Shown in pieces: positions 27,916-36,978 of a stretch of 64,000 nucleotides of DNA; position 1 is the stretch's first letter, and each line of letters begins with the position of its first letter. Position numbers and translations under genes: made by a program. The notes beneath the pieces were generated by a model, which made no database searches, was not told the DNA's origin, and saw only the letters and a program-made list of their open reading frames with translations. Source of the stretch: Caulobacter sp. 32-67-35. GTDB taxonomy: Bacteria > Pseudomonadota > Alphaproteobacteria > Caulobacterales > Caulobacteraceae. Where the stretch lies: the NCBI GenBank assembly GCA_002280875.1, contig NCEV01000005.1:1-64000 (forward strand), in the 5' to 3' direction.

Positions 27916-28588
27916 AAGCGCGCACTCGCCCGTCCTCCATCCGCAGCACCCGGTCGGCTAGATCGGCAAGCCGCCCGTCGTGGGTCACGCAGACGACCGT
28001 CGCGCCGCTGGCCTGCGCCTGCGCGCGCAGTAGGCCGGCGATCTGGCGGCCATTTTCGGAATCCAGGGCCGAGGTCGGTTCGTCGGCGAAGATCAGGGCC
28101 GGCCGTTTGGCCAGGGCTCGGGCTATGGCGACCCGCTGCTTTTCACCGCCAGACATCTCACCGGGGCGGCTGGCCAGCCGCCGCCCCAGCCCCACCGCCT
28201 CCAGGGCCTCGATGGCTCGCGACCGCGCCTCTCGGGCCGAGACGCCGAGTTGACGCAAAACGATTTCAACCTGCTCGCTGGCGGTCAGGGCCGGCAGCAA
28301 ATGGAAGCCCTGGAATATGAAGCCCGAGTACGCCAAGCGAAAGCGATCGCGCTGGTCGGCGCTCATGACCTGGAGCGGCCGTCCCAACGCCTCGACCACA
28401 CCGGCGTCGGGACTTAGCAGGCCGGAAATGATGGCTAGCAGGGTCGACTTTCCAGAACCGGACGGACCGGTGATCATCACCAGTTCGCCGGGCCGCAGGC
28501 TCAAGCTGACGGGATGGAGCGCATCGACCTGTTGCACGCCCGCGCCATAGCGCTTGCACACGGCCTGCGCGACGAGCGAGGGGCTCAT
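27914..28588 (-). CDS. ABC transporter ATP-binding subunit (MacB/LolD-like)
   Basis: 224-aa nucleotide-binding subunit: Walker A GPSGSGKS (41-48), Q-loop FIFQGFHLLP, signature MSGGEKQRV, Walker B ALIFADEP, D-loop SALDSENG and H-loop VCVTHD. Closest in style to LolD/MacB ATPases that act mechanically with FtsX-type permeases. It overlaps the TolC gene by 4 bp and pairs with the permease at 30803-31933. Confidence 0.9.
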   Translation of the reverse strand: MSPSLVAQAVCKRYGAGVQQVDALHPVSLSLRPGELVMITGPSGSGKSTLLAIISGLLSPDAGVVEALGRPLQVMSADQRDRFRLAYSGFIFQGFHLLPALTASEQVEIVLRQLGVSAREARSRAIEALEAVGLGRRLASRPGEMSGGEKQRVAIARALAKRPALIFADEPTSALDSENGRQIAGLLRAQAQASGATVVCVTHDGRLADLADRVLRMEDGRVRA

Positions 28589-29892
28589 GAAACGCCGCCC
28601 AGCGCCAAGGAAAGGTCGATATAGGCCTGAGCGCGCGCGGCCCGGGCATCGGCCAGGGTGGTATCTGCGGCGGCGGCCCGTACCTCCAGCGCCGCAAGGG
28701 CCACGCCGTCGATGTCGCCGTCGCGATGCAGGGTCTGGCCCGTCCCGAACGCCAAAACATCCTGTCGCCAACGCTTGCGGGCCAGGGCCTCGGCCGTCGT
28801 GGCGTCCTGCAGCGCAGCCAGCGCCAGCCGCGTCTCGCCCCAGGCTTCTCCGACCGCCTTGCGATAGGCTAGCTCGGCGAGCGCCGCGTCGGCCGTCGCG
28901 CCGCGCTTGCGCGCCTTGGCGGCACCGCCGTCGAAAAGTTGATGGGTCAGGCCGCCGGCCACGGCCCAGGCTAGGGCCCGCACGTCCAGAAGATACAGCA
29001 GGTCGGTGTCCCCTGAACCGATGCCGGCGGTCAGCATGAAGCGCGGCCGCGACGCGGCGACGGCTTCGGCGCGGCGCGCGTCGGCGGCGCGCAGGCGGGC
29101 CTGGGCGGCGAGGATATCGGCGCGACCCAGAACCGCCTCGGACGGCACGGCGGTTATAGGTGGGGTTAGGGGAATTTCATCACCGGCGTAGGCTGGTTCG
29201 TCGATGGGCGCGTCCTCGCCCAGCAATATGCCCAGTCGCGTTCGTTCGGCCTCGACCGCATGCGTCGCACGTTGAAGCTCGCCGCCCGCCTGGTCCTCCT
29301 GGGCCCGCGCGGCTACCACCTCAGCGCTAGTGGCGGCGCCATCGGCCTGACGGCGCCGGATCAGATCGCTAACCTGACCCACCAAAGGCTTCAGGACTTC
29401 CGCCGCCGCTTGATGGGCCTGGGCGGCGCGCAAGGCGACATAGGCGTGCGCGACCTCCGCCAAAACCCGGCGTCGAACGCCGGCGGCGTCCTGCAGGCTG
29501 GCGGCCTCGTCGGCCATCGCCGCGTCCTGGCCGTGCTTCAATCGCCCGAATATATCGACTTCGTAGCTGGCTTGGAGCGGTGTTCCTGCGCCACTTCGCA
29601 CGGAAGAGAAGTCTGCGCCCCCGTTCGCCAGCTCTGCGCCAACCGTCAGATGCGGTCGCCGCCCGGCTCGGGCCAGATCAACATCCGCGCCCGCCCGCTC
29701 CAACCTGGCTAAGGCCATTTTCAGGTCCAGCGAGCCCAGCTCGGCCCGAACCAACAGGTCGGCCAGCACCGGATCTCCAAGATCCGGCGACCACGGGGAG
29801 CCGACATCGGACGCAATCTCGGCGGGATCCTGAGCCGCGCTCACCGTTGCGGGCGTGACGGCAAGCAGAATCGAAAGCAACCGGGCGATCAT
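28585..29892 (-). CDS. TolC-family outer-membrane efflux protein
   Basis: 435 aa with a signal peptide (LLSILLAVTPATVSAAQD) and two TolC repeats (SLDLKMALARLERAGADVDLARAGRRP; RADILAAQARLRAADARRAEA). It forms the outer-membrane channel of an ABC-type tripartite exporter with the HlyD and FtsX-type genes on its upstream side. It overlaps both neighbours by 4 bp. Confidence 0.88.
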   Translation of the reverse strand: MIARLLSILLAVTPATVSAAQDPAEIASDVGSPWSPDLGDPVLADLLVRAELGSLDLKMALARLERAGADVDLARAGRRPHLTVGAELANGGADFSSVRSGAGTPLQASYEVDIFGRLKHGQDAAMADEAASLQDAAGVRRRVLAEVAHAYVALRAAQAHQAAAEVLKPLVGQVSDLIRRRQADGAATSAEVVAARAQEDQAGGELQRATHAVEAERTRLGILLGEDAPIDEPAYAGDEIPLTPPITAVPSEAVLGRADILAAQARLRAADARRAEAVAASRPRFMLTAGIGSGDTDLLYLLDVRALAWAVAGGLTHQLFDGGAAKARKRGATADAALAELAYRKAVGEAWGETRLALAALQDATTAEALARKRWRQDVLAFGTGQTLHRDGDIDGVALAALEVRAAAADTTLADARAARAQAYIDLSLALGGVS

Positions 29893-30806
29893 TTGCCGAT
29901 CCTCACCAGAACGCGTTGACCCAGGCGTAGATCATTAGGCGCCTCGAACGCCACGATCAGACGCAAGACGCGGCCGTCGGCGCGCGCGCCGGGCTGATCC
30001 TCTAGGGCGGCAGCCTCAAAAGCCGGAGAAACCCTCACGACGCGCGCGCGAAACACATGACCGCCGCCGCTGGCGTCGGTGATCCAGGCGGTCGCTCCCG
30101 GCCCGACCCGAGCGGCGAAAGCTTCGTCCAGTTCGGCGCGAACGATGCGCGGTCCATCGGGCGCCAGGACAAACAGAGGCGCTGCCGCCGTGGTCACTGC
30201 GGCTGCGCCGACGGTCGCCGCACGTCGCAGCACCAAGCCGGTTACCGGCGCCCGGACCGTCCGGATGGTCTGTTCGAGACTCGCCAACCGCTCACGAACT
30301 CGCGCCACATCAACGGCTCGGACAGCCTCCTCGCCTTGCGCGACGGCAACGGCCGCCGCTTGCCGCGCCTGTTCGGCCTCGCGCCGTGTCGCGGCGTCGG
30401 CCGAGGCCAAGCGGGTCAGGCGAGCCGCATCGGTTTGGGCGGCCAGGGCTCGGGCTTGGGCGGCGCGCGATGCCGCCTGTAGCTGGGCGGTTTCCGCCAC
30501 CGCCTGGATGGCCAGTAACGCAGTGCGATCCTGGTCGAGCTGGGCCAAGACCGCGCCGCGCTCGACGTGCGCCCCCTCCTCCACGCTGATCTGGGTAATG
30601 AGACCGTCGCGGGGCGCGGCCACGGAGATCAGACCGCCATCGACCGCGACGACACCCCGCGCGACAGCGACAGCAGGGGGAAGGGTCTGGGCAACCGCCG
30701 TGTCCGGCCCCCGTTGACAGCCCGTGAGCGCTAGACCCGCCAGAGTCGTCAGAAGAACCAAGGGGCGACAGCGTCGCGAAACAGCGCAAGCCATGGAGAA
30801 CCTCAT
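29889..30806 (-). CDS. HlyD-type periplasmic adaptor of the ABC exporter
   Basis: 305-aa lipoprotein (lipobox LAGLALTGCQRG) with lipoyl half-motif (APRDGLITQISVEEGAHVERG), a helical hairpin (~90-160) and return motif (VRAPVTGLVLRRAATVGAAAV), then a short beta-barrel. ATG 30806 overlaps the permease stop (ATGA). It joins the permease/ATPase pair to TolC, a MacAB-TolC-like layout. Confidence 0.87.
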   Translation of the reverse strand: MRFSMACAVSRRCRPLVLLTTLAGLALTGCQRGPDTAVAQTLPPAVAVARGVVAVDGGLISVAAPRDGLITQISVEEGAHVERGAVLAQLDQDRTALLAIQAVAETAQLQAASRAAQARALAAQTDAARLTRLASADAATRREAEQARQAAAVAVAQGEEAVRAVDVARVRERLASLEQTIRTVRAPVTGLVLRRAATVGAAAVTTAAAPLFVLAPDGPRIVRAELDEAFAARVGPGATAWITDASGGGHVFRARVVRVSPAFEAAALEDQPGARADGRVLRLIVAFEAPNDLRLGQRVLVRIGK

Positions 30807-31933
30807 AGAAGCAGCGCGGCGGGATCGGCCCTTGCGACCCTGCGCAATGCCCAAAGCCCGGAACCCAAGGCGACCAACACCACCAAACCGATCACGCCCG
30901 CAGCCATCGACGGGGTCAGGATCAGGGGCGTCGCCTTCAGACGAGCAAGACCCACCAGGAGGGCTGTCATGACACCGGCCAATACGACGCCGGCCGCGGC
31001 GATCCAGGCGGTCTGGGCCAGAACGATGGAGCGCAGGGCGCCGAGGGTGAAGCCTAGCGCGCGCAGAGCGGCATAGTCCTTAAGCGAAGCGGCGACCGCC
31101 GCCGCTAGAGTCTGACTGGTGACGATCACCGCCACCAGCAGCGCCACGGCGCTGCCGAACACGAAGGCCACCCCGGCTCCCGACTCAGCGACCCAATAGC
31201 GGACGCTGCGATCAGCAAAGGTCTGCCGGGTCATGATTTCGAAGCCACGTTGGCGGCCGACCTCCCTAAGATCGGCGACCACCGAGCGCGCCTGGGTCGG
31301 GTCGACCAATCGGGCCGTGAAATAGGCAGCGCCCTCCCCGTTCCGCACCGATGGATCGAGCCGGAAGGCGGTGGCCGGTGAGGCGATGACGTTGACGCCA
31401 CCTAGAGCGCGCAAGCCCTCGGTCACCCCGACGATCCGGACACGCAGTCCATTGATCTCCGCCAGACCGCCGACCTTGGTCTCCAGCTTGTCGAGGTCGG
31501 CGCGATCGACGAGCACGGCGTCCGGTTCGGCTAGGGCCGCACCCAGACCGGCGGGCAAGGCGCCAGACAGCACCATCGCGTCCGGCGCGGGATCGACGCC
31601 GACGATATAGACATTGACCATGCCGTGGCGGCTGGTTCGCCATTCGCCCGAACCCCAATAGAAGGGCTCGACCTGGGCGACGCGCGGGTCGGCGCGCAAC
31701 AAAAGCTCGGTCACCCCGCCGATCGGGCGACCCAGGTCGATGCTCTGCACACCGGGAAACCCGACCCACAAATCGGCCGAGGATTTGGTCACACAGACGC
31801 TGGCTAGTGAGAACACGCCCAGGATCAACCCCGCCTGCAACAGCACCAGAAGCCCGGAAAAGCCCACCGCCACAGCCGCCGGGGCAAAGCGGCGCCAGTC
31901 GAACAGCAGGGTCTTAAGCGCGATGGAGGTCAT
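30803..31933 (-). CDS. ABC exporter permease, FtsX/MacB type
   Basis: 376-aa membrane protein: TM1 near residues 15-40, a ~200-residue periplasmic domain, then three C-terminal TM helices with the FtsX-like core (VALLVAVIVTSQTLAAAVAASLKDYAALRALGFTLG). No fused ATPase; the partner is at 27914. Such exporters move lipids, lipoproteins or hydrophobic natural products from the membrane or periplasm rather than from the cytoplasm. Confidence 0.85.
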   Translation of the reverse strand: MTSIALKTLLFDWRRFAPAAVAVGFSGLLVLLQAGLILGVFSLASVCVTKSSADLWVGFPGVQSIDLGRPIGGVTELLLRADPRVAQVEPFYWGSGEWRTSRHGMVNVYIVGVDPAPDAMVLSGALPAGLGAALAEPDAVLVDRADLDKLETKVGGLAEINGLRVRIVGVTEGLRALGGVNVIASPATAFRLDPSVRNGEGAAYFTARLVDPTQARSVVADLREVGRQRGFEIMTRQTFADRSVRYWVAESGAGVAFVFGSAVALLVAVIVTSQTLAAAVAASLKDYAALRALGFTLGALRSIVLAQTAWIAAAGVVLAGVMTALLVGLARLKATPLILTPSMAAGVIGLVVLVALGSGLWALRRVARADPAALLL

Positions 31934-32349
31934 GCGTCGGCGGCCAGTTCGACCGTCTTGGCCCCGCGCCCGATCAGCAGGACGCCGAGCAGGATCGCCA
32001 GGCTGCCCACCACCTGCAGCAGGCTGATGGGCTCATGAAAGACGACCGCGCTGGCGGCGATGATCAGAACGTAGCTGACCGCCGACAGCGGAAAGGCGGC
32101 GCTCAGCGGCATCTCGGCCAGGACCGTCATCCAGGCCGCGAAGGCGGCGATCTCAAGCGCTACCAGTAGCTGAACGCTGGGCAGGCGCGCGGCGGCGGCC
32201 AGCCATGCCCAATCGAATTGCGCGCCCGCCAGCTTGTTGGCCGAGGTCTTGGCGGTGATCTGATAGGCCAGACTGATGATCGGCAGGATGGCGAACAGTA
32301 TGGCAGGGGCGAAGCGGCGGCGGGGCGGAGTCTGGAGTTCCCGGGTCAT
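31930..32349 (-). CDS. Small DMT-superfamily transporter (SMR/ArnF-like), second of two
   Basis: 139-aa protein with four hydrophobic helices typical of small multidrug-resistance/EamA half transporters (SAAFPLSAVSYVLIIAASAVVFHEPISLLQ, GVLLIGRG). Four-helix members work as dimers. A second, divergent half transporter is encoded at 34284, so a heterodimer like ArnE/ArnF, which flips a modified lipid, is plausible. It overlaps both neighbouring genes by 4 bp. Confidence 0.8.
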   Translation of the reverse strand: MTRELQTPPRRRFAPAILFAILPIISLAYQITAKTSANKLAGAQFDWAWLAAAARLPSVQLLVALEIAAFAAWMTVLAEMPLSAAFPLSAVSYVLIIAASAVVFHEPISLLQVVGSLAILLGVLLIGRGAKTVELAADA

Positions 32350-33458
32350 GCGGCCAGACCTTCCAGCGGATCGCCCATGACCAACGGCGCTAGCATGCGA
32401 AGCGCGCCGTTGAGCAGGCCGTTGCGATGCTTGAAATAGGTCGCCGCGGGTGTCAGCCGGCTGCCCAGGCGCAGCTTGTCGCCCAGATTGGCCTGGCCGC
32501 TCTGATAGCGCTTCAGGCCCCGCGCCAGACAGTGCTCGAGATTGAAGAACCAGCTCAGGAAATAGAGGTTGTGAGCGCGGCCGCGCTCGGCCTCCATGCA
32601 GAAGAACTTGTCGAGCAGAACCTCGCCGTCTTCGAGCAGCAGGTTGAAGGCCAGCAGGTCGTCCTCGACATAGTAGAGCGCGAACGCCGCCCTACCCGGC
32701 AAGCGGTCGGCCACGGCCTTGAAGAAGGCTGGCGTCAGCGTCTCCAGCTGAGCGTCGGCACGGGCCAGGGTCTGATAATAGAGCGCCATGGCCCGGGGCA
32801 GATCCTTACCCAAGTCCGCACGCAGCTCGATCCGGACCTTGCCGCGCGACCGCAACTTGCGGCGCATGTCGCGGCGCACGCCGCTGGACAGCCGCGCCAG
32901 ATAGGTTTCGAGGTCGGTGAAATCGATGGAGAGGTCGGCGATGGCCTGCCCCGGAACGGCGCTGTAGCCGGCCCTGGCCATGGCGCATGACCACAGGTCG
33001 ATTTGAGCGAAGTCGGCGTCCTTGACGCCCGTCAACGAACACCCGGCTCTCGACGCATCCTGTTCAAAGGCGCAGATCAGGGCCTTGAGCACGGCAAGAC
33101 GATCGGCCGCGAGGAGATCTGTCGCGAAGCCAAGGGTCGCGGTCTCTGTACAGGGTGAACCCAGACAGGCCAGCCTTGGCGTCATCACGCCTGGCGCGAG
33201 GCGCCGAATGCGTTCGGCGACCTTGCGGCCGCCACCCTCAAAGGTCGTCTCAAGCCGATAGTCGGTGATGAAGGCCGGCGCTGCGCCGACCAGGCGTCCA
33301 CCGCGTTGGACCAGGACATAACGCCAGGCAAACCCCTCCAGACCCGCGCCCTCGACCGCCCGCAAATAGTCAAAGCCTTCCAAGGCACCGTCGAAGAGAG
33401 CATCCCAGCTAGCGCGCGGGAGGTCGTCCAGGCTGGTCAGGACACGGGTCTCAAACAT
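32346..33458 (-). CDS. FemAB-like GNAT acyltransferase
   Basis: 370 aa with the two-GNAT-fold layout of FemAB/Acetyltransf_6 proteins: an N-terminal domain (WRYVLVQRGGRLVGAAPAF) and a C-terminal domain (RRDMRRKLRSRGKVRIEL, ADAQLETLTPAFFKAV, FNLEHCLARGLKRYQSGQAN). Known members transfer an acyl or aminoacyl group to an amine. In this operon it could acylate the amino group introduced by the class III aminotransferase (inference). It overlaps the hydrolase gene by 8 bp. Confidence 0.75.
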   Translation of the reverse strand: MFETRVLTSLDDLPRASWDALFDGALEGFDYLRAVEGAGLEGFAWRYVLVQRGGRLVGAAPAFITDYRLETTFEGGGRKVAERIRRLAPGVMTPRLACLGSPCTETATLGFATDLLAADRLAVLKALICAFEQDASRAGCSLTGVKDADFAQIDLWSCAMARAGYSAVPGQAIADLSIDFTDLETYLARLSSGVRRDMRRKLRSRGKVRIELRADLGKDLPRAMALYYQTLARADAQLETLTPAFFKAVADRLPGRAAFALYYVEDDLLAFNLLLEDGEVLLDKFFCMEAERGRAHNLYFLSWFFNLEHCLARGLKRYQSGQANLGDKLRLGSRLTPAATYFKHRNGLLNGALRMLAPLVMGDPLEGLAA

Positions 33459-34287
33459 GCGACCGCAGCCCCAAAACCGCTGCGCAGTTCGGCTCGACCG
33501 CGCCGAAGAAGTTGGCCGTCGTCGCCGCGACCATGTCGCGTTCCTGGTCGACGTGGATCATGTGATAGCTGTCCTCAAGCAGTTGCAGTTGTGTGGGACC
33601 GCCCAAGGCGCTCTGCAGTCGATAGGCGTTGCGCGGATGGCTCATGTCGTCGTCGCGCGCATGCAGGATCAGGGTCGGCGTCGTGATCGCCTTGCCCATT
33701 CGCTCCAGATGCCGTCCTAGGCGATACATCTGGAACAGAGCGCCAAGCGGCAAGCGATCGATCGCGCCCTCGATCAGGCTGAAGGGCGCGCGTTCGGCCA
33801 GACTTCGCAGGCGTTCGTCCTTCAGACCGAAAGGATAGGTTTCAGCCCAGGCCAGCCGGCGCACGCCAGGCAGATTAGCGACCAGCTGGATCAACGGCGC
33901 GGCGACGGCGAAGCGCGGCATGTTCCAGCCGTCATATTCGAAAGTCATCGAATAGACCGCGGCGGCGCGGATAGCCGGCCGCTCGGCGGCCAGCATCAGA
34001 CCCAAGGCTCCACCGACGCAGATCCCGGCCACATGCACCGTCTCGACCTGGGCGGCGAAAGCGTCGTAGGCCTCGCACAGGCCGTCGAGCCAGTCGCGCC
34101 AGCTGGTCTTGAGCAAGGTCGCCTCGTCGGCTCCGTGTCCCGCCAGCAGGGGCGCGGCGACCTCGAATCCTCGACGCGCCAGGCGCTTGGCCAGGGGCTT
34201 CATCTCGGCCGGCGCACCGGTGAGGCCGTGAACCAGCAGGACACCATAGCCGGACTTGCCGGCTAGTCTGAGCGGTTGAACGGTCAT
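33451..34287 (-). CDS. Alpha/beta hydrolase with a cysteine nucleophile
   Basis: 278-aa carboxylesterase-like alpha/beta hydrolase: oxyanion loop LLVHGLTGAPAEM, acidic residue in LHARDDDMSHP, histidine in SYHMIHVD. The nucleophile elbow reads GICVGG (Cys90, codon TGC) where esterases have GxSxG, so it may be a Cys-His-Asp enzyme as in dienelactone hydrolases, or an acyltransferase/thioesterase. ATG 34287 overlaps the SMR gene by 4 bp. Confidence 0.82.
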   Translation of the reverse strand: MTVQPLRLAGKSGYGVLLVHGLTGAPAEMKPLAKRLARRGFEVAAPLLAGHGADEATLLKTSWRDWLDGLCEAYDAFAAQVETVHVAGICVGGALGLMLAAERPAIRAAAVYSMTFEYDGWNMPRFAVAAPLIQLVANLPGVRRLAWAETYPFGLKDERLRSLAERAPFSLIEGAIDRLPLGALFQMYRLGRHLERMGKAITTPTLILHARDDDMSHPRNAYRLQSALGGPTQLQLLEDSYHMIHVDQERDMVAATTANFFGAVEPNCAAVLGLRSHV

Positions 34288-34652
34288 AGGCCTGTGAGCC
34301 CAACACAGGTGACGCCGACGGCGACCAGCGCCGCGCCCGCGACCTGCATCGGGGCCAGGCGCTCCTTCAGGATCAAGGTCCCGGCCAGGGGCACGCCAGC
34401 ATAGGTCAGGGTCATGATCGGGAAGGCCAGACCCAGCGGCGTGTGCTCCAACACCAACAGCCAGGCGATCATCTCGACGAACCAGAGAATGATCCCAAGC
34501 CACAGGACCGGCTGCAAGGCCAGCGCCGCGAGATAGGCCGGCTTGCCCTCCGCGCCGTCGGACGCGGCCTTGAAGCAGAGCTCACGGCCGATCTCGGTGA
34601 CGATGCAGAAGGCCAGCAGGCCAGCCGAGACGGCGGTCAGGGTGGGGGTCAA
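34284..34652 (-). CDS. Small DMT-superfamily transporter (SMR/ArnE-like), first of two
   Basis: 122-aa four-helix membrane protein (LTAVSAGLLAFCIVTEIGRELCFKAAS, LEHTPLGLAFPIMTLTYAGVPLAG, LKERLAPMQVAGAALVAVGV) of the EamA/SMR type, with the proline/glycine-rich helix 3 and a glutamate (TEIG) in helix 1 at the position used for substrate and proton coupling. It overlaps the arginase-like gene by 4 bp. Probably pairs with the 139-aa homologue at 31930. Confidence 0.8.
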   Translation of the reverse strand: MTPTLTAVSAGLLAFCIVTEIGRELCFKAASDGAEGKPAYLAALALQPVLWLGIILWFVEMIAWLLVLEHTPLGLAFPIMTLTYAGVPLAGTLILKERLAPMQVAGAALVAVGVTCVGLTGL

Positions 34653-35560
34653 GCGGTGACCTCCGAAAACAAGGAAAGCAGCCGCAGGTTTGCCGCCTCG
34701 TTGATATGGCGCGCGGCGTCAGCCGGTGGTCCTGCGTGCGGCTGGTCGAGGAAGGCCTCGCAGATCTTCAGCAGAGCCGCCAGGGGGCCAGGTCCATATC
34801 GCGGCGGCGACCAGTCGCCGACGACATCGGCGCCGATCACCCGGGCGCGACCGGCGACGGCGCGGATCATGGCTTCAAGGCCGCTCAGGCTGAGCTGGCC
34901 CTGGTCCCAGTTAGTGATAGCGTCGCTGGCGCGCAGCACGTCCTTATCGATTGTGATGTAGACCGCCGGCGTGGTGATGCGTGAGGCCAGGAACGCCACG
35001 AACCGGACCTCGCCCATGGCTTCGATTGACGGCCAGCCCTGATCACCGACCTTGAATATCAATCCGCCGTCAGGCGCACGGTAGGGATAGATCTCCACTC
35101 GTCGCTCGGCGACGAGGTCGAGGTCAGCGCGATTGGTTTCAGGATGGTCGATGTCGGCGCTGCAGACTCCGACGGTGATAACCTTGGCCACACCGTCCAG
35201 CCGCGCCGCGGGGCCGACCCATGAGCCGCAGTGCATTCCGTTGTCGAATCGCACCCAGTCGGGATGGTTGTCGAAATGGACTACCGTCACTGGACCGCAA
35301 TTCGCGGCCTGGATGGCGCGTTCGATCAACAGAGGCGTGACGTGATGGAAGTCTCCCGAGCCGGCGAACACCAGTTCGGGACCCGCCGGGGTCGGCTGCT
35401 CGCGCAGGCGGTCGGCGAGCGCCGCCAAGGCGCGAGGCCGGCTCCACAATCTTAGAGCCGGCCCCAGATCACAGGCGTATATCACCTGTAATTTACCCTG
35501 GCGAAGCAGCGCGGGCTGCTCAGCCAAGGCGTTGTCCAGGTTCAGGAAGATGGGACGCAT
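34649..35560 (-). CDS. Arginase/agmatinase-fold metallohydrolase
   Basis: 303 aa with the ureohydrolase metal-ligand pattern: a histidine segment GSGDFHHVT (67-74), VVHFDNHPDW with Asp97/His99/Asp101, and YITIDKDVL with Asp205/Asp207 before TNWDQG. These match the HxD and DxD ligands of the dinuclear centre. The usual DAHxD reads DNHPD and the substrate loop differs, so a guanidino substrate is not assured; the fold also includes formamido- and deacetylase enzymes. It is 8 bp after the aminotransferase gene. Confidence 0.78.
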   Translation of the reverse strand: MRPIFLNLDNALAEQPALLRQGKLQVIYACDLGPALRLWSRPRALAALADRLREQPTPAGPELVFAGSGDFHHVTPLLIERAIQAANCGPVTVVHFDNHPDWVRFDNGMHCGSWVGPAARLDGVAKVITVGVCSADIDHPETNRADLDLVAERRVEIYPYRAPDGGLIFKVGDQGWPSIEAMGEVRFVAFLASRITTPAVYITIDKDVLRASDAITNWDQGQLSLSGLEAMIRAVAGRARVIGADVVGDWSPPRYGPGPLAALLKICEAFLDQPHAGPPADAARHINEAANLRLLSLFSEVTA

Positions 35561-35568
35561 GCGACTGA

Positions 35569-36966
35569 TCAGTCGACGCAGCGACGCAGAACGGCGTCGA
35601 GCAGCTTTAGGGCCAGGTCGATCTCGTCAGTGCTGATCTCCAGGGACGGGGCCAGGGTTATGACGTTCTTGTGGTAGCCGCCCACGTCGAGGATCAGGCC
35701 GTAGCATTTGCCGTCGACCGCGATGTCGCCCTTCATCCCTTCGGATTCCATGCGGTTGAGCAGGGCCTTGTTGGGGGTGAAACCATCGGCCTCACAGATC
35801 TCGGCGCGCAGGGCCAGGCCAAGACCATCTACGTCGCCGATCTGCGGCCAACGCTTTTGCAGTTCCTTGAGGCCGGCTAGGAAGTAGGCGCCCTTCTCCA
35901 TGACCCGCGCGCCGTAATCGACCTCGGTCGTCATCCGCAGGGTCTCCAGCGCAACCGCAGTGCCCATGGGGTTGGAGTTGAAGGTCGAATGGGTCGAGCC
36001 GGGCGGGAAGATTTCCGGGTTGATCAGCTCTTCGCGCGCCCAGACCCCCGACAGCGGGTTCAGGCCATTGGTCAGGGCTTTACCGAACACCAGCACGTCG
36101 GGCTGTACGCCGAAGTGCTCGATCGACCAAAGCTTGCCGGTCCGGTACATGCCCATCTGAATTTCATCGACCACCAGCAGGATGCCGTGCTGGTCGAGAA
36201 CCTTCTTCAGTTCGATGAAGAAGTTGGGCGGCGGAATGACATAGCCGCCAGTGCCCTGGACGGGCTCGATATAGAAGGCGGCGAATTCGGCCTGGCCGGT
36301 CTTGGTGTCGAGCACGCCGTTATATTCGGTCTCGAACAGCCGGGCGAACTTGGCCACGCAGGCAGCGCCGTACTCTTCCTTGCTCATGCCCTTTGGGCCA
36401 CGGAAGTGGTATGGGAATTCAATGAATTGGGCGCGGTCGCTGAAGTGGCCGAAGCGCCGACGATAGCGGTAGGACGAGGTGATCGCCGAGGCGCCCAAGG
36501 TGCGGCCGTGATAGCCGCCCTCGAAGGCGAACATCAGCTGTTTGCCATTGCTGGCATTGCGCACCAGCTTGAGAGAGTCCTCGACCGCCTGGGCGCCGCC
36601 GACGTTGAAGTGGACCCTGCCCTTGCGACCGAACTTCTTCTCGGCGTCCTGAGCGATCATCGCCGCCAGTTCGACCTTTTCGCGGTGCAGATATTGGCTG
36701 GCCACCTGCGGCAGGGTGTCGAGCTGACGGTGGGCGACGGCGTTCAGGCGCGGGTTGCGGTAGCCGAAATTGACGGCCGAGTACCACATCTGAAGGTCCA
36801 GGAACTGGCGACCCTGGCTGTCGTACATGAACGACCCTTCGCATCCGTCGAAGAACTTGGGGTCGGGCAGATAGTGGACGGTGTCGCCATACGAACAGTA
36901 CAGGGCCTCAAGCGCGCGCAGGGCGGCCTCGTCCAGGACTTCGGGGGCTTTTTCAGCGTCGTACAT
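35569..36966 (-). CDS. Class III PLP-dependent aminotransferase
   Basis: 465-aa fold-type I aminotransferase: PLP lysine Lys296 (LVFGKALTNGLNP), the VVDEIQMGMYRTG motif with Asp267, GGAQAVEDSLKLVRN phosphate-site region and STFNSNPMG. Members transaminate omega-amino groups or aldehydes (ornithine, diaminobutyrate, amino alcohol precursors). With a phosphatase upstream and an arginase-fold enzyme downstream, it probably makes an amino-bearing building block. The substrate is unknown. Confidence 0.9.
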   Translation of the reverse strand: MYDAEKAPEVLDEAALRALEALYCSYGDTVHYLPDPKFFDGCEGSFMYDSQGRQFLDLQMWYSAVNFGYRNPRLNAVAHRQLDTLPQVASQYLHREKVELAAMIAQDAEKKFGRKGRVHFNVGGAQAVEDSLKLVRNASNGKQLMFAFEGGYHGRTLGASAITSSYRYRRRFGHFSDRAQFIEFPYHFRGPKGMSKEEYGAACVAKFARLFETEYNGVLDTKTGQAEFAAFYIEPVQGTGGYVIPPPNFFIELKKVLDQHGILLVVDEIQMGMYRTGKLWSIEHFGVQPDVLVFGKALTNGLNPLSGVWAREELINPEIFPPGSTHSTFNSNPMGTAVALETLRMTTEVDYGARVMEKGAYFLAGLKELQKRWPQIGDVDGLGLALRAEICEADGFTPNKALLNRMESEGMKGDIAVDGKCYGLILDVGGYHKNVITLAPSLEISTDEIDLALKLLDAVLRRCVD

Positions 36967-36978
36967 GTGGGGCTCCGG

